This document shows, one piece after another, positions 1 to 9,200 of a stretch of 44,801 bases of DNA. Position numbers and translations under genes: made by a program. How positions within the stretch are numbered: position 1 is the stretch's first letter; every line of letters starts with the position of its first letter. The notes beneath the pieces were generated by a model. The model was given only the letters and a program-made list of their open reading frames with translations. It was not told the DNA's origin and did not search any database. Source of the DNA: Chara braunii (Eukaryota > Streptophyta > Charophyceae > Charales > Characeae); contig BFEA01000001.1 of NCBI GenBank assembly GCA_003427395.1, forward strand, positions 9,151,456 to 9,196,256, in the 5' to 3' direction.

Positions 1-10
1 ATTTTTTTTT

Positions 11-68
11 CCCTGTTTGCAAACGCCAGACTCGGCGTTTGTAAAGTAAGGCCCTGTTTGCACAGCCA
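11..68. repeat. hairpin and direct repeat, MITE-end-like
   Basis: Bases 16-27 and 34-45 form an 11/12 inverted repeat (arm TTTGCAAACGCC, 6-base loop). CCCTGTTTGCA occurs at 11-21 and again at 52-62. GGCCCTGTTTG-like ends are common in Tourist/PIF-Harbinger MITEs, but no partner terminus or target duplication was found. Confidence 0.3.
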
Positions 69-89
69 AGTCTGGCCAGTAGGCGAGAA

Positions 90-885
90 GTGGGGTCTTT
101 TGAAATTGGGACGAATGGACAAGTGGCCTTTTGGGAGGTGATGAATCTGACCACTGGGTGTGGTGGGTACGCTGGAAATCTGGACCAGTGGGGGTTGGGC
201 CCCTGCTGGCTGTTCGCCAAGTGGTTCTTACTGGTCCACCTTCAGACCGCACTGTGTTTGGATGCCGCGGACTTTCTTTGGTCTTGTCTCTGGACGGTCT
301 TGGGCTCGACGTTCTCTGATCTATTCTCTTTCCTGACTCTTTGACTGATAGTACTTATTCTAGGAGCTCTAATCACTCAGTCCCTTTCCTAAGCGACGTC
401 AGACCCCTGATGATTCCGGTTGGCGACCGGATGAAACGCAGCGTAGGGTCGCTGCGCCTGGCTTCATGATTATCTTTCGATGTACTCGGCGATTTTGCCT
501 TGCAATATGTTTCGGCCGATCGGTCGCGTTTCGGGAAACTATGGGACTGCTTCCTTGTTCTTGTCTCCTCTGTCTTCTCCTTCCCCTTCATCTCTCCTTA
601 CCCCTCTCCGTCTCCATCTGGTCTTGAGTCATTGGTCTTCTCTTGGTTGCCTAACTATTTGATTGCTTGTGTAATTGGACTTGTCTCCGATAAACCAGCA
701 ACTCGCGTAGTAACCGCCATATCAATCAGATTATGGTAGTGTGGCTGCGTAAGATTTACAAGAGAGAGAGAGAGAGAGTGGCCTTTTTAAGTGTCTTTTG
801 CTTCGTCTTTCTTTTCTTCTTTCTCTTTTTTTTTTTCCCCCTGCTATCTATCTCTTCTATCGCTGTTGTGTCTTTTGTCCTCCGG
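90..885. other. no recognisable gene
   Basis: Short open frames in several phases show no family motifs. A (AG)n run lies at about 762-778 and a T-rich tract at 800-840, just before the CCHC ORF. This could be the 5' untranslated part of that element, but nothing in the sequence shows it. Confidence 0.4.
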
Positions 886-888
886 TCA

Positions 889-2379
889 ATGATGGCGGCT
901 CCTCCGCGTGGAGCTTGTTTCAACTGTGGCCAGCACGGCCACTGGTCTCGGGAGTGTCCTAATCTGTATAGGGGCGGACATCGGTCTGCGGTGGCTACCG
1001 GGGCGAATGCTGAACCAATTCTGGCGCTTCCGGCTGCTGGCTCCCAGGCGGCGACAACGCAGGCTACGGCTCAGGCTCGACGTACGCTCCGACACCACGG
1101 GCTGGTTGGTGGACTCGGAATCGGCAGATTTTGGACAACTGTAATAACTTCGTTAGTAGAGCTCAGCAAAAGGAGAGGGAGGAGTTGGAGGCTAAGGCGA
1201 AAGAAAGAAAGAAGAGAGAGAAGGAGGAGGAGGCGGAGCAACGGAGAAAGGAACGTGAGGAGTCTGAGGCTCAAATGGGAGAAAGGCTTGAGAAGAAATT
1301 GGCGCCAATGTACGACGCAATCATGAGTAAGGGGAAAAGCGCAGACGTAGCAAGTACTAGTACGGCGAATGATGAGCTTAGTAGATTAAGGCGCGAGAAC
1401 GAAGACTTGCGTACCAAGTATGGCATCCAGGAACAACTGCCGACAACGAGCCTGATGGATAGATTGCAAAGGAGGAATGTGGCTTTAAAGAAGCAAGAGG
1501 CGGAACTGCGGCAAAAAAATGGAGGGAGATTTGGTTGCCCTTTGATGGGAGATTCGTGATTTGAAGGAATGCAAGGAGATTGTAGGAAAAAGTTAGCTGG
1601 CTAAGCAGATAGAGGAATTGAGAACTGAGATGGAGACTTTGCGAAAACGCAACGAGGAAACGGAAGAAAAGGAGCAACTGTGGAGGAATGAGGCGCTGCG
1701 GCCGGGCAATAAACGTGGCAGCATTAATGTGTCTACGCCTAGGAGCGAATGGCGTGACATGACGAAGTCCTGGTTGGGCACGTCGGAGGAAACCAGACGA
1801 CTAAGGGCGGAGTTATCTGAAATATAGGAGCGGCGGCGTTGTGATCAAACGGAAGTCGATGCTCTTAAGGAGAAAAGGGCCGCTGCGGAAGTGAAGAGGA
1901 TGGAGGCTGAAACAAAGCTGGCACGTTTGCAGAAGAAGATGGGAGAACTGTCAACCGAAAAGGCGGGTTGCAGCACGCCCAGGGATTTGGGGACTAACCT
2001 CATGGAGAAGATGGAGGAGGCAGCGAAGACAGGGTTCTGCTCTAGGAGGAGGGTTGTTAAGTTGACGGCCAGTCGCTTTCCGTGACCCGATGGCAGTACG
2101 AAGAAGCTTAACGATAAGTTCGTATTTCTGCAGGAGGAAAGAAAACGGTTAAGGGCCCTTAAGAAGTCTGGACTGGAGCCGCTTTGCAAGGAGGCGGGCA
2201 TCACATACAAGATGGTGGATATCCACGTTGAGGAACTGGCACAACTGAACGCGGACAAGGCTTTCGGCAGTGGTGAGACTTCTCAAGGGAAGGGTGACAA
2301 TCCAGGTCGAGGTAAGGCTGTCTTGGAGGAAGATGATGTGGTCAGCGTTGAGGAAGTCCCCCCGGATTCGGCTGCTTGA
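889..2379 (+). pseudogene. CCHC zinc-knuckle / coiled-coil / SAP-like ORF1 of a retroelement, broken
   Basis: Two adjacent ATGs (889, 892) precede a CX2CX4HX4C knuckle at 916-957 (CFNCGQHGHWSREC), a nucleic-acid-binding motif typical of retroelement Gag or ORF1 proteins. A frameshift between about 990 and 1050 moves coding to the next frame. That frame carries a Gly/Ser-rich linker, a GWWTRNRQILDNC segment and, from about 1160, a long Lys/Glu/Arg coiled coil. Coiled coil resumes at 1618-1827 and 1891-2060 in shifted frames, with an in-frame TAG near 1826. The last part (about 2105-2379) has a basic helical SAP-like segment (LRALKKSGLEPLCKEAGIT) and an acidic tail ending in TGA at 2377-2379. 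The frame continues past that stop into the GIY-YIG ORF. Domain order is seen; the RNA/DNA-binding role comes from the family; membership of one element with the nuclease is inferred. Confidence 0.65.
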
Positions 2380-2394
2380 TGGGACTTTCGAAAC

Positions 2395-3060
2395 GTGACG
2401 CTGTGGGGTTTCGCTAGACTCTGTCGCGATCTAAGGTCTTCTTTCGTCTCGTCTTTAAAGGAGAATGAATTGAATTCCACTTTCCAAACCGTCTTTCTGA
2501 TTCTGTTGTTGCGTGGACTGATACCGTGGGCAGAGACGTATCGATCCTACCTTTTGTCTATGATCGAGGATGGAGGTGATTTGTGTCGATGCAAAGGGCC
2601 GCTGGTTTATGTTCTGATTTCTTCGTGGCAGAAACATGTGTATGTCGGATCTACTAGCAGGACGCTGGATGTTCGCTGGAGCGAGCATGTGTACCGGGCA
2701 TGCAACAGTGGGGTTGTCGAACGAGGGGATAGGAATCACAAGCTTTATGAGTGGTTGAGGCGATGTGGGGTTGTCGAACGAGGGGATAGGAATCACAAGC
2801 TTTATGAGTGGTTGAGGCGATGTGGTCCGGGGAGCTATGTAGCACTTCCACTTTTTTGCTGTGAAATCGGTGATATGCTCAAATTGGAAAATTTTGTTAT
2901 TCGCCGGACTAGTCCCTTTCTCAATTGTCGTGACAAACCGAGCCGACATAGAAGGTGTCGTCCTGGTAAGCGGGAACGTGCTAGGGGGTTGGCGCGGTGG
3001 AAGTTTGCTGGTATTGAAAAGACGGAGAGAGGGGGGGGGGGGTTGTCTCTGAGTCTCTGA
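2395..3060 (+). CDS. GIY-YIG endonuclease domain, probably of a Penelope-like element
   Basis: An open frame of 221 codons, the same frame as the preceding ORF with only its TGA between. The GIY-YIG core is at about 2602-2653: VYV (GIY position), then YVG (YIG position) in HVYVGST, followed by an Arg in TLDVRWSEHV. Near 2880-2925 come KLENFVIRR, with the expected catalytic Glu, and an FLN with the expected Asn. In Penelope-like elements this domain nicks target DNA for reverse transcription; in the green-lineage Chlamys group it sits N-terminal to the RT. No RT follows in this window, so the copy is 3'-truncated or interrupted. A 57-bp in-frame duplication adds 19 residues inside the domain, which may inactivate it. 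A stand-alone GIY-YIG gene is the alternative. The start codon is uncertain (GTG at 2395 is simply the first after the stop). Confidence 0.65.
   Translation: MTLWGFARLCRDLRSSFVSSLKENELNSTFQTVFLILLLRGLIPWAETYRSYLLSMIEDGGDLCRCKGPLVYVLISSWQKHVYVGSTSRTLDVRWSEHVYRACNSGVVERGDRNHKLYEWLRRCGVVERGDRNHKLYEWLRRCGPGSYVALPLFCCEIGDMLKLENFVIRRTSPFLNCRDKPSRHRRCRPGKRERARGLARWKFAGIEKTERGGGGLSLSL
2708..2825 (+). repeat. 57-bp tandem duplication inside the GIY-YIG domain
   Basis: The unit beginning at 2708 is repeated exactly from 2765, including a few bases of overlap at the end. It encodes the 19-residue unit VVERGDRNHKLYEWLRRCG twice in frame. Perfect identity means the duplication is recent, or that it is an assembly error. 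Confidence 0.9.
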
Positions 3061-3128
3061 CTCGGCGCCCGTTTTGGAAAGTCTCGTCGCTAATGCTACT
3101 CTGCAGCCGCCCTCACCCATTTAGCACG

Positions 3129-3218
3129 TGTGGCTGAATGGTGCACCCCTGAACTGGTAGTAAGCACATCTGTGTTCGAATCTCTTTTCCCAAAAAAAAA
3201 AAAAAAGTGTTCGAATCT
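3129..3218 (+). mobile_element. tRNA-derived SINE, copy 1, with tail insertion
   Basis: TGTGGCTGAATGG (from 3129) fits a pol III A box and GTTCGAATC (from 3174) fits a B box, about 35 bases apart as in tRNA-derived SINEs. A related sequence at 36660-36720 shares the A box, the TGAACTG middle and the B box. The 3' end is split by a 23-bp insert (3184-3206, CTTTTCCC plus A15) flanked by a perfect 12-bp duplication GTGTTCGAATCT (3172-3183 and 3207-3218). Confidence 0.55.
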
Positions 3219-3631
3219 TCCTGTTGAACCAGTACAAATGAATGAAATGACATGATTCTGAGGGGCTCGCTCCACAACACAACACAACGCTCTACATGCA
3301 TTTGCCATTTTTGGAGGGTTTGTGGACCAGGTGCATTCGGGCGAGTCTAACAGGACCATGTGCATTCGGAAGAGTCCAACATTTTGAATGTATCCGGTCC
3401 AGAAACCGTCCGAATGCATGTAGAGTGTTGAGAGGGCCTGACTCAACTTCCCGGGACTGGTCCGTTTGTTTGAGGGCTATGGGCCTCGATGCACTATTCG
3501 TGAAATGTGCTTTTTCAGGAGCTGCTCATAGCTGCACTGCTCGGTGAATTTGGCCGTCCGAAAACACATCAAGAGCTGTCAGACGTTACTCTTGCATCTG
3601 TCAAGAGCTGTCCCCGCTGCACTACTCTTGC

Positions 3632-4032
3632 CTTGGGTCTTGCTGCACTACTCTCCACTCTCCGGGAAATCGGAGAGTACGCGGAGAGTTGTCAGACTCT
3701 CTGATTTCCCGGATTTTGGGTCATCGCTGCACTAACTCTACAAACGCAGACTCTACAACTATCAAGGGTACAAAACGACAGCTCAAAGTCCCCGTTTGTC
3801 TGCCCAGACTCAAGGTTCACTCTGCAGATTTGGAGCAAATCGGTGGTTCCTTTGAAGGTCTATCCGCGTAACGGATTTAGCAGGCTGGGCGCTCTCCGGC
3901 GTGGGAGAGCACAATTCTTTTGTGGTTTCTGACAGCTCTCCGAATTTCTTTTGGGGTTCTGAAGTAGAGTTAGTGCAGTGATGCATAACTCTCCGAATTT
4001 TTGCGAAGTAGAGTAGTGCAGCAAGACCCCTT
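3632..4032. mobile_element. Tourist-like MITE, TIR GGGTCTTGCTGCACTACTCT, TSD CTT
   Basis: The terminal inverted repeats match at 20 of 22 bases: left from 3635, right ending 4029. They are flanked by CTT at 3632-3634 and 4030-4032. A 3-bp target duplication with TIRs starting GGG fits the PIF/Harbinger class. Inside, a second inverted pair (about 3720-3738 and 3963-3984; core TGCACTAACTCTAC) suggests a nested or internally duplicated related element. No transposase frame is present, so it is non-autonomous. Confidence 0.7.
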
Positions 4033-4404
4033 GTCTCTCCTCGTGAAAATGCTTTTCACCAGCTGTCAGGGCACCGTCGGTCGAAGACTTGCTAGAGTGC
4101 TCTTGCATGCCTGCCTGCAACCAAGGTTTTTGCAAGGGTGGTCGGATTGTTTATTGAAAGGGCGCGGGATTTCTAGAGCGAGCCTGGGTCTGGATGGACA
4201 AACCAGGCTGCACTGCACTCCAGGATTCACAAGAGCGTGACAAGGCCATCGCCCATTTAAAAAAAAAAAAAGAAGATATTTCGACGACAAAATTATGCAT
4301 CTGGGCGGGACTTCGTCCAGGTGCAGGCTATGCAAAAAGGGTTTTTTTTTTTTTTTTTTTTTTTTTTAACAGACGGGGAACCGTGCTGGCGCCTCTTGAC
4401 CCTT

Positions 4405-4531
4405 ATTGGCCCTGGCTGCACTACTCTCCCAGTTTTTTACAGACGGGAATCCACGGCTAGAACATGCAAAGATGCATTCAACATCTTTTCAGTCTTTTGT
4501 GAATGTGGAGAGTAGTGCAGCCCGGGCCATT
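4405..4531. mobile_element. 121-bp MITE of the same TIR family, TSD ATT
   Basis: The ends at 4408 and 4528 form a 22-bp TIR with one mismatch (GGCCC[T/G]GGCTGCACTACTCTCC). ATT flanks it at 4405-4407 and 4529-4531. The TIR core GCTGCACTACTCT is shared with the 395-bp element at 3635-4029. Confidence 0.7.
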
Positions 4532-4672
4532 ACTGTGTTCCCCTATCCCAGTGGCCTCACCAGCCCAACTCTGACTTGCGTTTAACTAATTTGAGCTTAT
4601 TTATCCTTATGAAACCTAACTCTAAATTGTCTATACCATGCTGTGTTTCCTATATTTGTTTCCAACTCTGCG

Positions 4673-4746
4673 GCGAGCCTCCAGAGGCTCGCTAGAGGCC
4701 TCTGCGAAGGGGACAGACTGTGAAAAATAAGTACAACAACAACAAA
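4673..4746 (+). mobile_element. retroposon 3' end: hairpin plus (ACA)n tail
   Basis: GCGAGCCTC (4673-4681) and GAGGCTCGC (4684-4692) make a 9-bp hairpin, followed by the palindrome AGAGGCCTCT. A tail, GTACAACAACAACAAA, starts at about 4731. A stem-loop before a short-unit tail is typical of LINE/SINE 3' ends, but there is no coding sequence to confirm it. Confidence 0.3.
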
Positions 4747-4962
4747 TGCTGTGTCCTACAAAAAGAAAGTGGAATCAGTCCTGCAAATGACCCCACTGTG
4801 AACTCTAGCCCTACAATAGGTCACTCACTGCAGGCAACCAATACACTATAATTGTTAATTGATAGATCAACTGATAGTCTGATAGACGCAATCCGACAAG
4901 TAGCCTACTTCAGCTGCACCAAAAGTTGGTTTTTCAGGGGTCCTACCATCTATCTGCACACG

Positions 4963-5003
4963 AACATAACGCACCCCCATTCATTTTTACGGTGCGTTAT
5001 GTT
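4963..5003. repeat. perfect 13-bp inverted repeat
   Basis: AACATAACGCACC (4963-4975) is the exact reverse complement of 4991-5003, with a 15-base loop. It may be a MITE core or a cruciform-forming site; no flanking duplication is seen. Confidence 0.6.
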
Positions 5004-5230
5004 GGGGGAAGACCGTAGGGGGTTCAGAACTGTAGTATTCTACCCATCTGCATGTTGGGGGGAGTTCGAACTCAGGTTTGAATTTCAAGTTTCAACAGTT
5101 CAGGGGTGTACCCACTGAGACCCAGAGTCAGGCCAGTTGGTGCAAGGCAGCTTTTGGGAGTGACAAGTGGCAGTTTTCTGAAGTGCCCATTGCGGTTGTC
5201 ATCCTGCCAGTGGACGAAAGCGGTGACACT

Positions 5231-5349
5231 GTCCTTCCAGACGTCCGTTAAAATTGGAATGATACAGAGAAGATAAGCATGGCCCCTGCACAACGATGAC
5301 ACGCATAAATCGAGAAATGGTCCAAATTAAAAAAAAAAAAAAAAAAAAA
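5231..5349 (+). ncRNA. U6: U6 snRNA retropseudogene with poly(A) tail
   Basis: The sequence follows plant U6 snRNA almost end to end. It has a GTCC...TCCG 5' stem region, AAAATTGGAA, the spliceosomal GATACAGAGA box, AGCATGGCCCCTGC, GATGACACGCA, and the plant-type 3' end ATCGAGAAATGGTCCAAATT. It differs at conserved places: AGATAAGCAT where AGATTAGCAT is expected, CACAACG where CGCAAGG is expected, and a degenerate 5' stem-loop. It is followed by A21 instead of a pol III T-run terminator, and GGTGACA occurs both just before (5222-5228) and just after the tail (5350-5356). This is the signature of LINE-mediated retroposition of U6 RNA. There is no upstream U6 promoter (USE/TATA), so it should be silent. 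Confidence 0.9.
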
Positions 5350-5948
5350 GGTGACATGTAGTCGGCTGCAGGACACGAGTTCTAACAGAGTCCCAATGTG
5401 GCAATGTGGAATTAAGTCCGTGTTAATTGGAATGCTGGACCCGGTTTTCAGCACGTGATGCTCCCCACCAATAGATGGAGCCTTCACGTATGGGCCCGCT
5501 TCAGGTAGATGCTCTTATCCCTACATCAAGCGGTACGCTTTATCAAAGCTTCTTCCAACAACAAAAAGAGGACTCTTTTTCCTTTTTATAACAGTATGAC
5601 TTTTTGAGCTGCACTGTCAGGCCGTAGTTACATCCAGCAAAGTCCTACCCCCTTCACCGAAACAGAATGCCCGCCGGTCATTATAGTTGTAATTGGTGCA
5701 ACATCCACTCCAGATAACGGCAATAATTACCGGGCGTTCTATTCGGGTACATGTAGTGTCAGTGCAGTCCTAGTGTGAGTATTCTGGTTGACGCAGACAA
5801 GGTGCTGTATACACCCAGGTCCAGACGTAGAAAAAAAAAAACACATTTTCTTTTTCCTTTTTTCCCTCTTTTTTTGGGGGGTTGTGACGAGCTGCTTTCC
5901 GTAAACGCGCGACTTTCTGCGCGGCTGTACTTCGGGGCTTGATCGGGA
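5350..5948. other. no gene; weak inverted repeat 5664-5740
   Basis: No coding or RNA signature. AGAATGCCCGCCGG (5664-5677) and the reverse complement of 5730-5740 (AGAACGCCCGG) could be the ends of a ~77-bp MITE, but the match is imperfect and no target duplication is seen. TCCTAGTGTGAGTAT near 5770 matches the right end of the MITE at 37317-37436. Confidence 0.35.
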
Positions 5949-6559
5949 ACGGCCGCCCAATTACACGAATGCCCTCGTCTTTTGGAAAAAGGGTGGTCCC
6001 ACGACGGTTGGTAATCAATCGCGCCTTAGTGGCCGCGGAAATAACTTTTGCCATAGCTTTTTTCTTGTTCTGCTGTGAGGTTGGGAAATTTCGGCGCAAT
6101 CGTCGCACGGGGAAATCGTTTTTGAATTTTCAAACTGATGTCGAGCCACACGTGTTCTCGGAATCTGTTTTTGCAATTAGGACTTTAATTAGGCTAGGAA
6201 TTCGGGTGCAGCGTAATTCTGCCTGCAACTGCACGATGCTTCTTGCTTGCTCGCGCTTTGCCGCACCAGGGCCTGTGCTCTGGCTTCTCCGCGCCTCAAT
6301 CCCGCACGTAACTGTAATTCTCTTCTTGGCAAATGCAAATGTAACTGTAATCTTCTCTTTCTTGATATCTTCATCGCGCCTCTGCGCGCGCATACTTTCC
6401 TCGATCTTATTGGCCTGAACGGTGCATGACTGGATCGATGCATGGAGAGTGGCTACATTCCCCATGCCGCGGCCTGGCCATCCAGCCTTAGGCATTTCCT
6501 CCCTTCTTCTTCCCTCCCACTCAGGCGTAATCCCGGTTATCTCGCGCAGATGCTCATGC

Positions 6560-6566
6560 TATAAAT
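6560..6566 (+). promoter_or_regulatory. TATA box, R1 copy 1
   Basis: TATAAAT. The second copy has TATAAAA at 42335-42341 in the same relative place, so the box is preserved while flanking bases diverged. Confidence 0.5.
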
Positions 6567-6647
6567 CCCGCAGGCGCGATTAACTCGCTCTCTAATCAAC
6601 TTTGGAGTTTGCGCGGTCAAGAGGATCGGCTAACGGGTAGGAGCAAG

Positions 6648-6656
6648 ACGGTGAGT
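6648..6656 (+). promoter_or_regulatory. 5' splice donor consensus, R1 copy 1
   Basis: ACG|GTGAGT, 91 bp after the TATA box. The second copy has AAG|GTGAGT at the equivalent place (GT at 42428). Conservation of the donor suggests a spliced leader. Confidence 0.4.
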
Positions 6657-6824
6657 AGGGAGTTGGGCGATCCGACGGGCTGGTGCTGGGTATGCGGGGT
6701 TAACGTGTGGCTACGAAGGACTGTGGCACACGGGCGAACCTGGCTTGCATGTTCAGAGTAAGCGGGGTGACAACTCTGTGTGAGTAGTAGGTGCGAGGCG
6801 ATGAACTGCCCGCATCGGGGTGGT

Positions 6825-6826
<2 letters not shown>

Positions 6827-6896
<70 letters not shown>

Positions 6897-6897
6897 N

Positions 6898-6959
<62 letters not shown>
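6827..6959. repeat. (AG)n microsatellite
   Basis: About 66 dinucleotide units with one ambiguous base at 6897. All long open frames across it (Arg-Glu or Ser-Leu repeats) are repeat artefacts. Confidence 0.98.
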
Positions 6960-6963
<4 letters not shown>

Positions 6964-7385
6964 GATGTGTTGGAATGGTATTTTTCTTCGACTGTTCTGT
7001 GGAATCTGCGCAATTTTGATGCTTGGCGCAAGTGCAGCGGACCATCATCTGCCCTGGCCTATAGCCAGGGCCTATTTGGCTATTTGCCAGTTCGGCCTAT
7101 GGGACCAGGCCGTGGCCTGACCCCACAGGCAGTGTACTGTTTCAGTCCAGTTCAGTCCTGCCCGGTATCACTGTCGGTACCAGGCCAGTCTTGTCCAGTC
7201 CGCTGGGGTTATACCCCAGCTGCAGTCTGTATTTCATCATTCTTGACTTTTGCACATCTTGGAATACGTGCGTGTTGAGTCAACGTCGGAGTTGTGTTGT
7301 CCCTTCCAGCTCCATCTCTACATCCTCCTTCGTCAACTTTTCTTCTCCATCCTAACGAACCGCGAACCCCGCGGGTCCGGCACAC

Positions 7386-7397
7386 TGGTATCAGAGC
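7386..7397 (+). promoter_or_regulatory. primer-binding site for initiator tRNA-Met (LTR retroelement A)
   Basis: TGGTATCAGAGC is the standard plant retrotransposon primer-binding site, complementary to the 3' end of initiator tRNA-Met. It follows GGCACAC, so the 5' LTR should end at about 7382-7385. The LTR would then include the region upstream (leader module and GA tract, or only 6960-7385). The gag-like frame begins 2.1 kb downstream. Confidence 0.7.
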
Positions 7398-7656
7398 GGG
7401 AATGGTCCTTGCTCCAACCCGCCCACCCCCCCGTAACAGGGAGAAATTGGTGTTATCCTGATAGCGGGATTTTCAGGGGGTTGCAGGGCGAAAACAATGA
7501 AATACCGGGAGCGTGCAGAGGCTAACACGTGGGGAGAAAAGAGAGTTACCGTCACGACTTATGCACACAAGGGCCAAGGCCAAGGCCGCCGCATGTGCAC
7601 GCACCGCGCGCACTCGCCCACGCTGCCCCGCCCCGCTCCCAAATTATATTATTGAA

Positions 7657-7750
7657 GATCCGGGATGTTGCACCTGCCAGGGTTTGAACCTGGGTAGCCG
7701 CTGCTCATGCGCGTGTGTGGCCAGTGCCTTAACACACTGGCCAAAGCCAC
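7657..7750 (-). mobile_element. tRNA-Ser-like SINE or tRNA pseudogene
   Basis: Read on the minus strand from 7750, GTGGCTTTGGCCAGTGTGTTAAGGC closely follows the acceptor/D-arm start of a tRNA-Ser (A box). CCAGGTTCAAACCCTGG (7694-7678) is a good T-arm and B box with a 5-bp stem. The 3' acceptor strand does not pair with the 5' end, so it is not a functional tRNA. It lies in the leader of retroelement A on the opposite strand. Confidence 0.5.
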
Positions 7751-8129
7751 AGTATGAGCTCATATGGTGGCTTGCTGCTGTTAAAGTGGCACAACGCCTA
7801 TTTACACCCCTTTCCCCCGCGTCACCGAGCAGCGAGCAGCGTGCGGGAAGACAACTGTTTGCCCCCCTTCCCCTGGTGGGTGCTGCCGCCTGCGCACGTG
7901 GCTGTGTGCTGCCTCTCTGCAGTGCAACGTGGCAGCTTGTTGTGGATCTTGAAGACCCCCCCGGCTAGGGGGCTGCACTACAGTGCCATCTGGGTGGCTG
8001 ATCAAGATCTCAGGGCATCCCAGAAATTACTTTTTTTTGCAGTGGCATCAGACCAGCAATATTTTGAAGCCCAAGATCCTGTGGATCTTGGTAGTGCTCT
8101 GCTCTTGGCCACCCAAGAGCTCGGTATCA

Positions 8130-9200
8130 CCATCCTACCCACTAACCTGCTCTCCCCCAACCCCTTTTCTCTCTCCTCCCCCATCATCTAATCATTTTTT
8201 TTAACCCTACCACTTCTCTCTCTTCCTACCTCCCTCTTATTCATCTTCCACAACCTTTTTCTCTCCTCTCCTCCCCACTCACCATCTTTTACTAATCTCA
8301 TCTACTCCTATCCACCTTTTCTGTATCCTTTTCTCCCATTCTACCACCCACCTCTCCCTCTTCCCCCCCCTAACTACACGTTGAACCCCATCATTTCCCC
8401 CATCTCCCCCTTCACTCTTTTTCTCTTTCTCACCTATTTCTCTCTTTTCTTTTTATTTTTTTATCCCTCCCCCCCCCAACTTTGAAAATTTTCTATTTTT
8501 CTTCTTTTTATCTTTCTTTTGATTTATATTTCCTCATTTTTTCCAAAAATTCGAACTATCTTATTCCCCACCTTGTTGTCTCATTTTTTGATTTATTTCA
8601 TTTTATTTTTTTATTTATTCTGAAAATTCGAATTTCTTTGCGGCACGCTCAAATCTGATTAGGAGTCAGCCATTCTTGCTTTCGGCATACATTTCGACCC
8701 CGTGGGAGTAACAAGGTGCTGCTGAAATTTTCTGTGTTTTCTTTTACTTAGTCTTTTTCAACACGCAAAATTTTCTAATTTTACTTACTCTTTCTTCTTA
8801 ACGGCACACTTCGACCCCATGGGGGTAACGAAATGCTGCTAAAAGTTTTGAAAAAAAACAACACATAGTTTCTCTTCACCCCCTCATCTACTTATTTATT
8901 TATTTATTTTTCTAAAAATTATCATTTGCGGCATTGTAAAACTTTGTGTGCTTCTCTTAGTCTCTCCTTCCTCTTTGCACCTTTGTGACCCCGTTGGGAT
9001 AGGAAAATGCTGCAGAAAATGTAAAAAAGAGTAGTTTTTTTTTTCTCATCTTTTGCTTATTTCTTTCTTTCTTTATTTTTATTATTATTATTATTTTTTT
9101 TTATCTCGAAATTTTACTGTTTTTTTTTTTTTTTTTTCTCCCTCTCCTCTCCATGGTTATTATTTCCTTTTCTTGATTAGGCCGTCACTAACCTCCCCTA
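8130..9200 (+). other. pyrimidine-rich leader with three diverged GACCCCGTGGG repeats
   Basis: About 1 kb of very C/T-rich DNA without a gene, between the primer-binding site and Gag of element A. A motif of about 33 bases (CGACCCCGTGGGAGTAAC then AAGGTGCTGCTGAAA) occurs at 8695-8727, 8812-8845 and 8986-9019, each preceded by a GCGGCA or GGCACA-type sequence. It could be a duplicated structured leader element; its function is unknown. Confidence 0.5.

Larger units (their letters stand above)
5949..6830 (+). repeat. repeat family R1 copy 1: promoter/leader module
   Basis: This ~880-bp block recurs, diverged, at 39352-39710 and 42083-42625. Shared landmarks are CCAATTACA near the start, GCTAGGAATT, repeated AACTGTAATC motifs, CATGCCGCGG, GCTCTCTAATC, GTGAGTAGGGAGTTG, CAAGCTGGTGCTGGGT-like sequence and GCATCG(GG/TG)GG before a GA tract. 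In both copies a TATA box precedes a 5' splice-donor consensus by about 92 bp. Because a primer-binding site follows downstream at 7386, I infer part of an LTR or the 5' leader of a retroelement. Confidence 0.6.

Noticed and set aside
6617-7120. Arg-Glu and Ser-Leu repeat open frames
   Set aside because: Frames through a (GA)n microsatellite on either strand, with no coding support.
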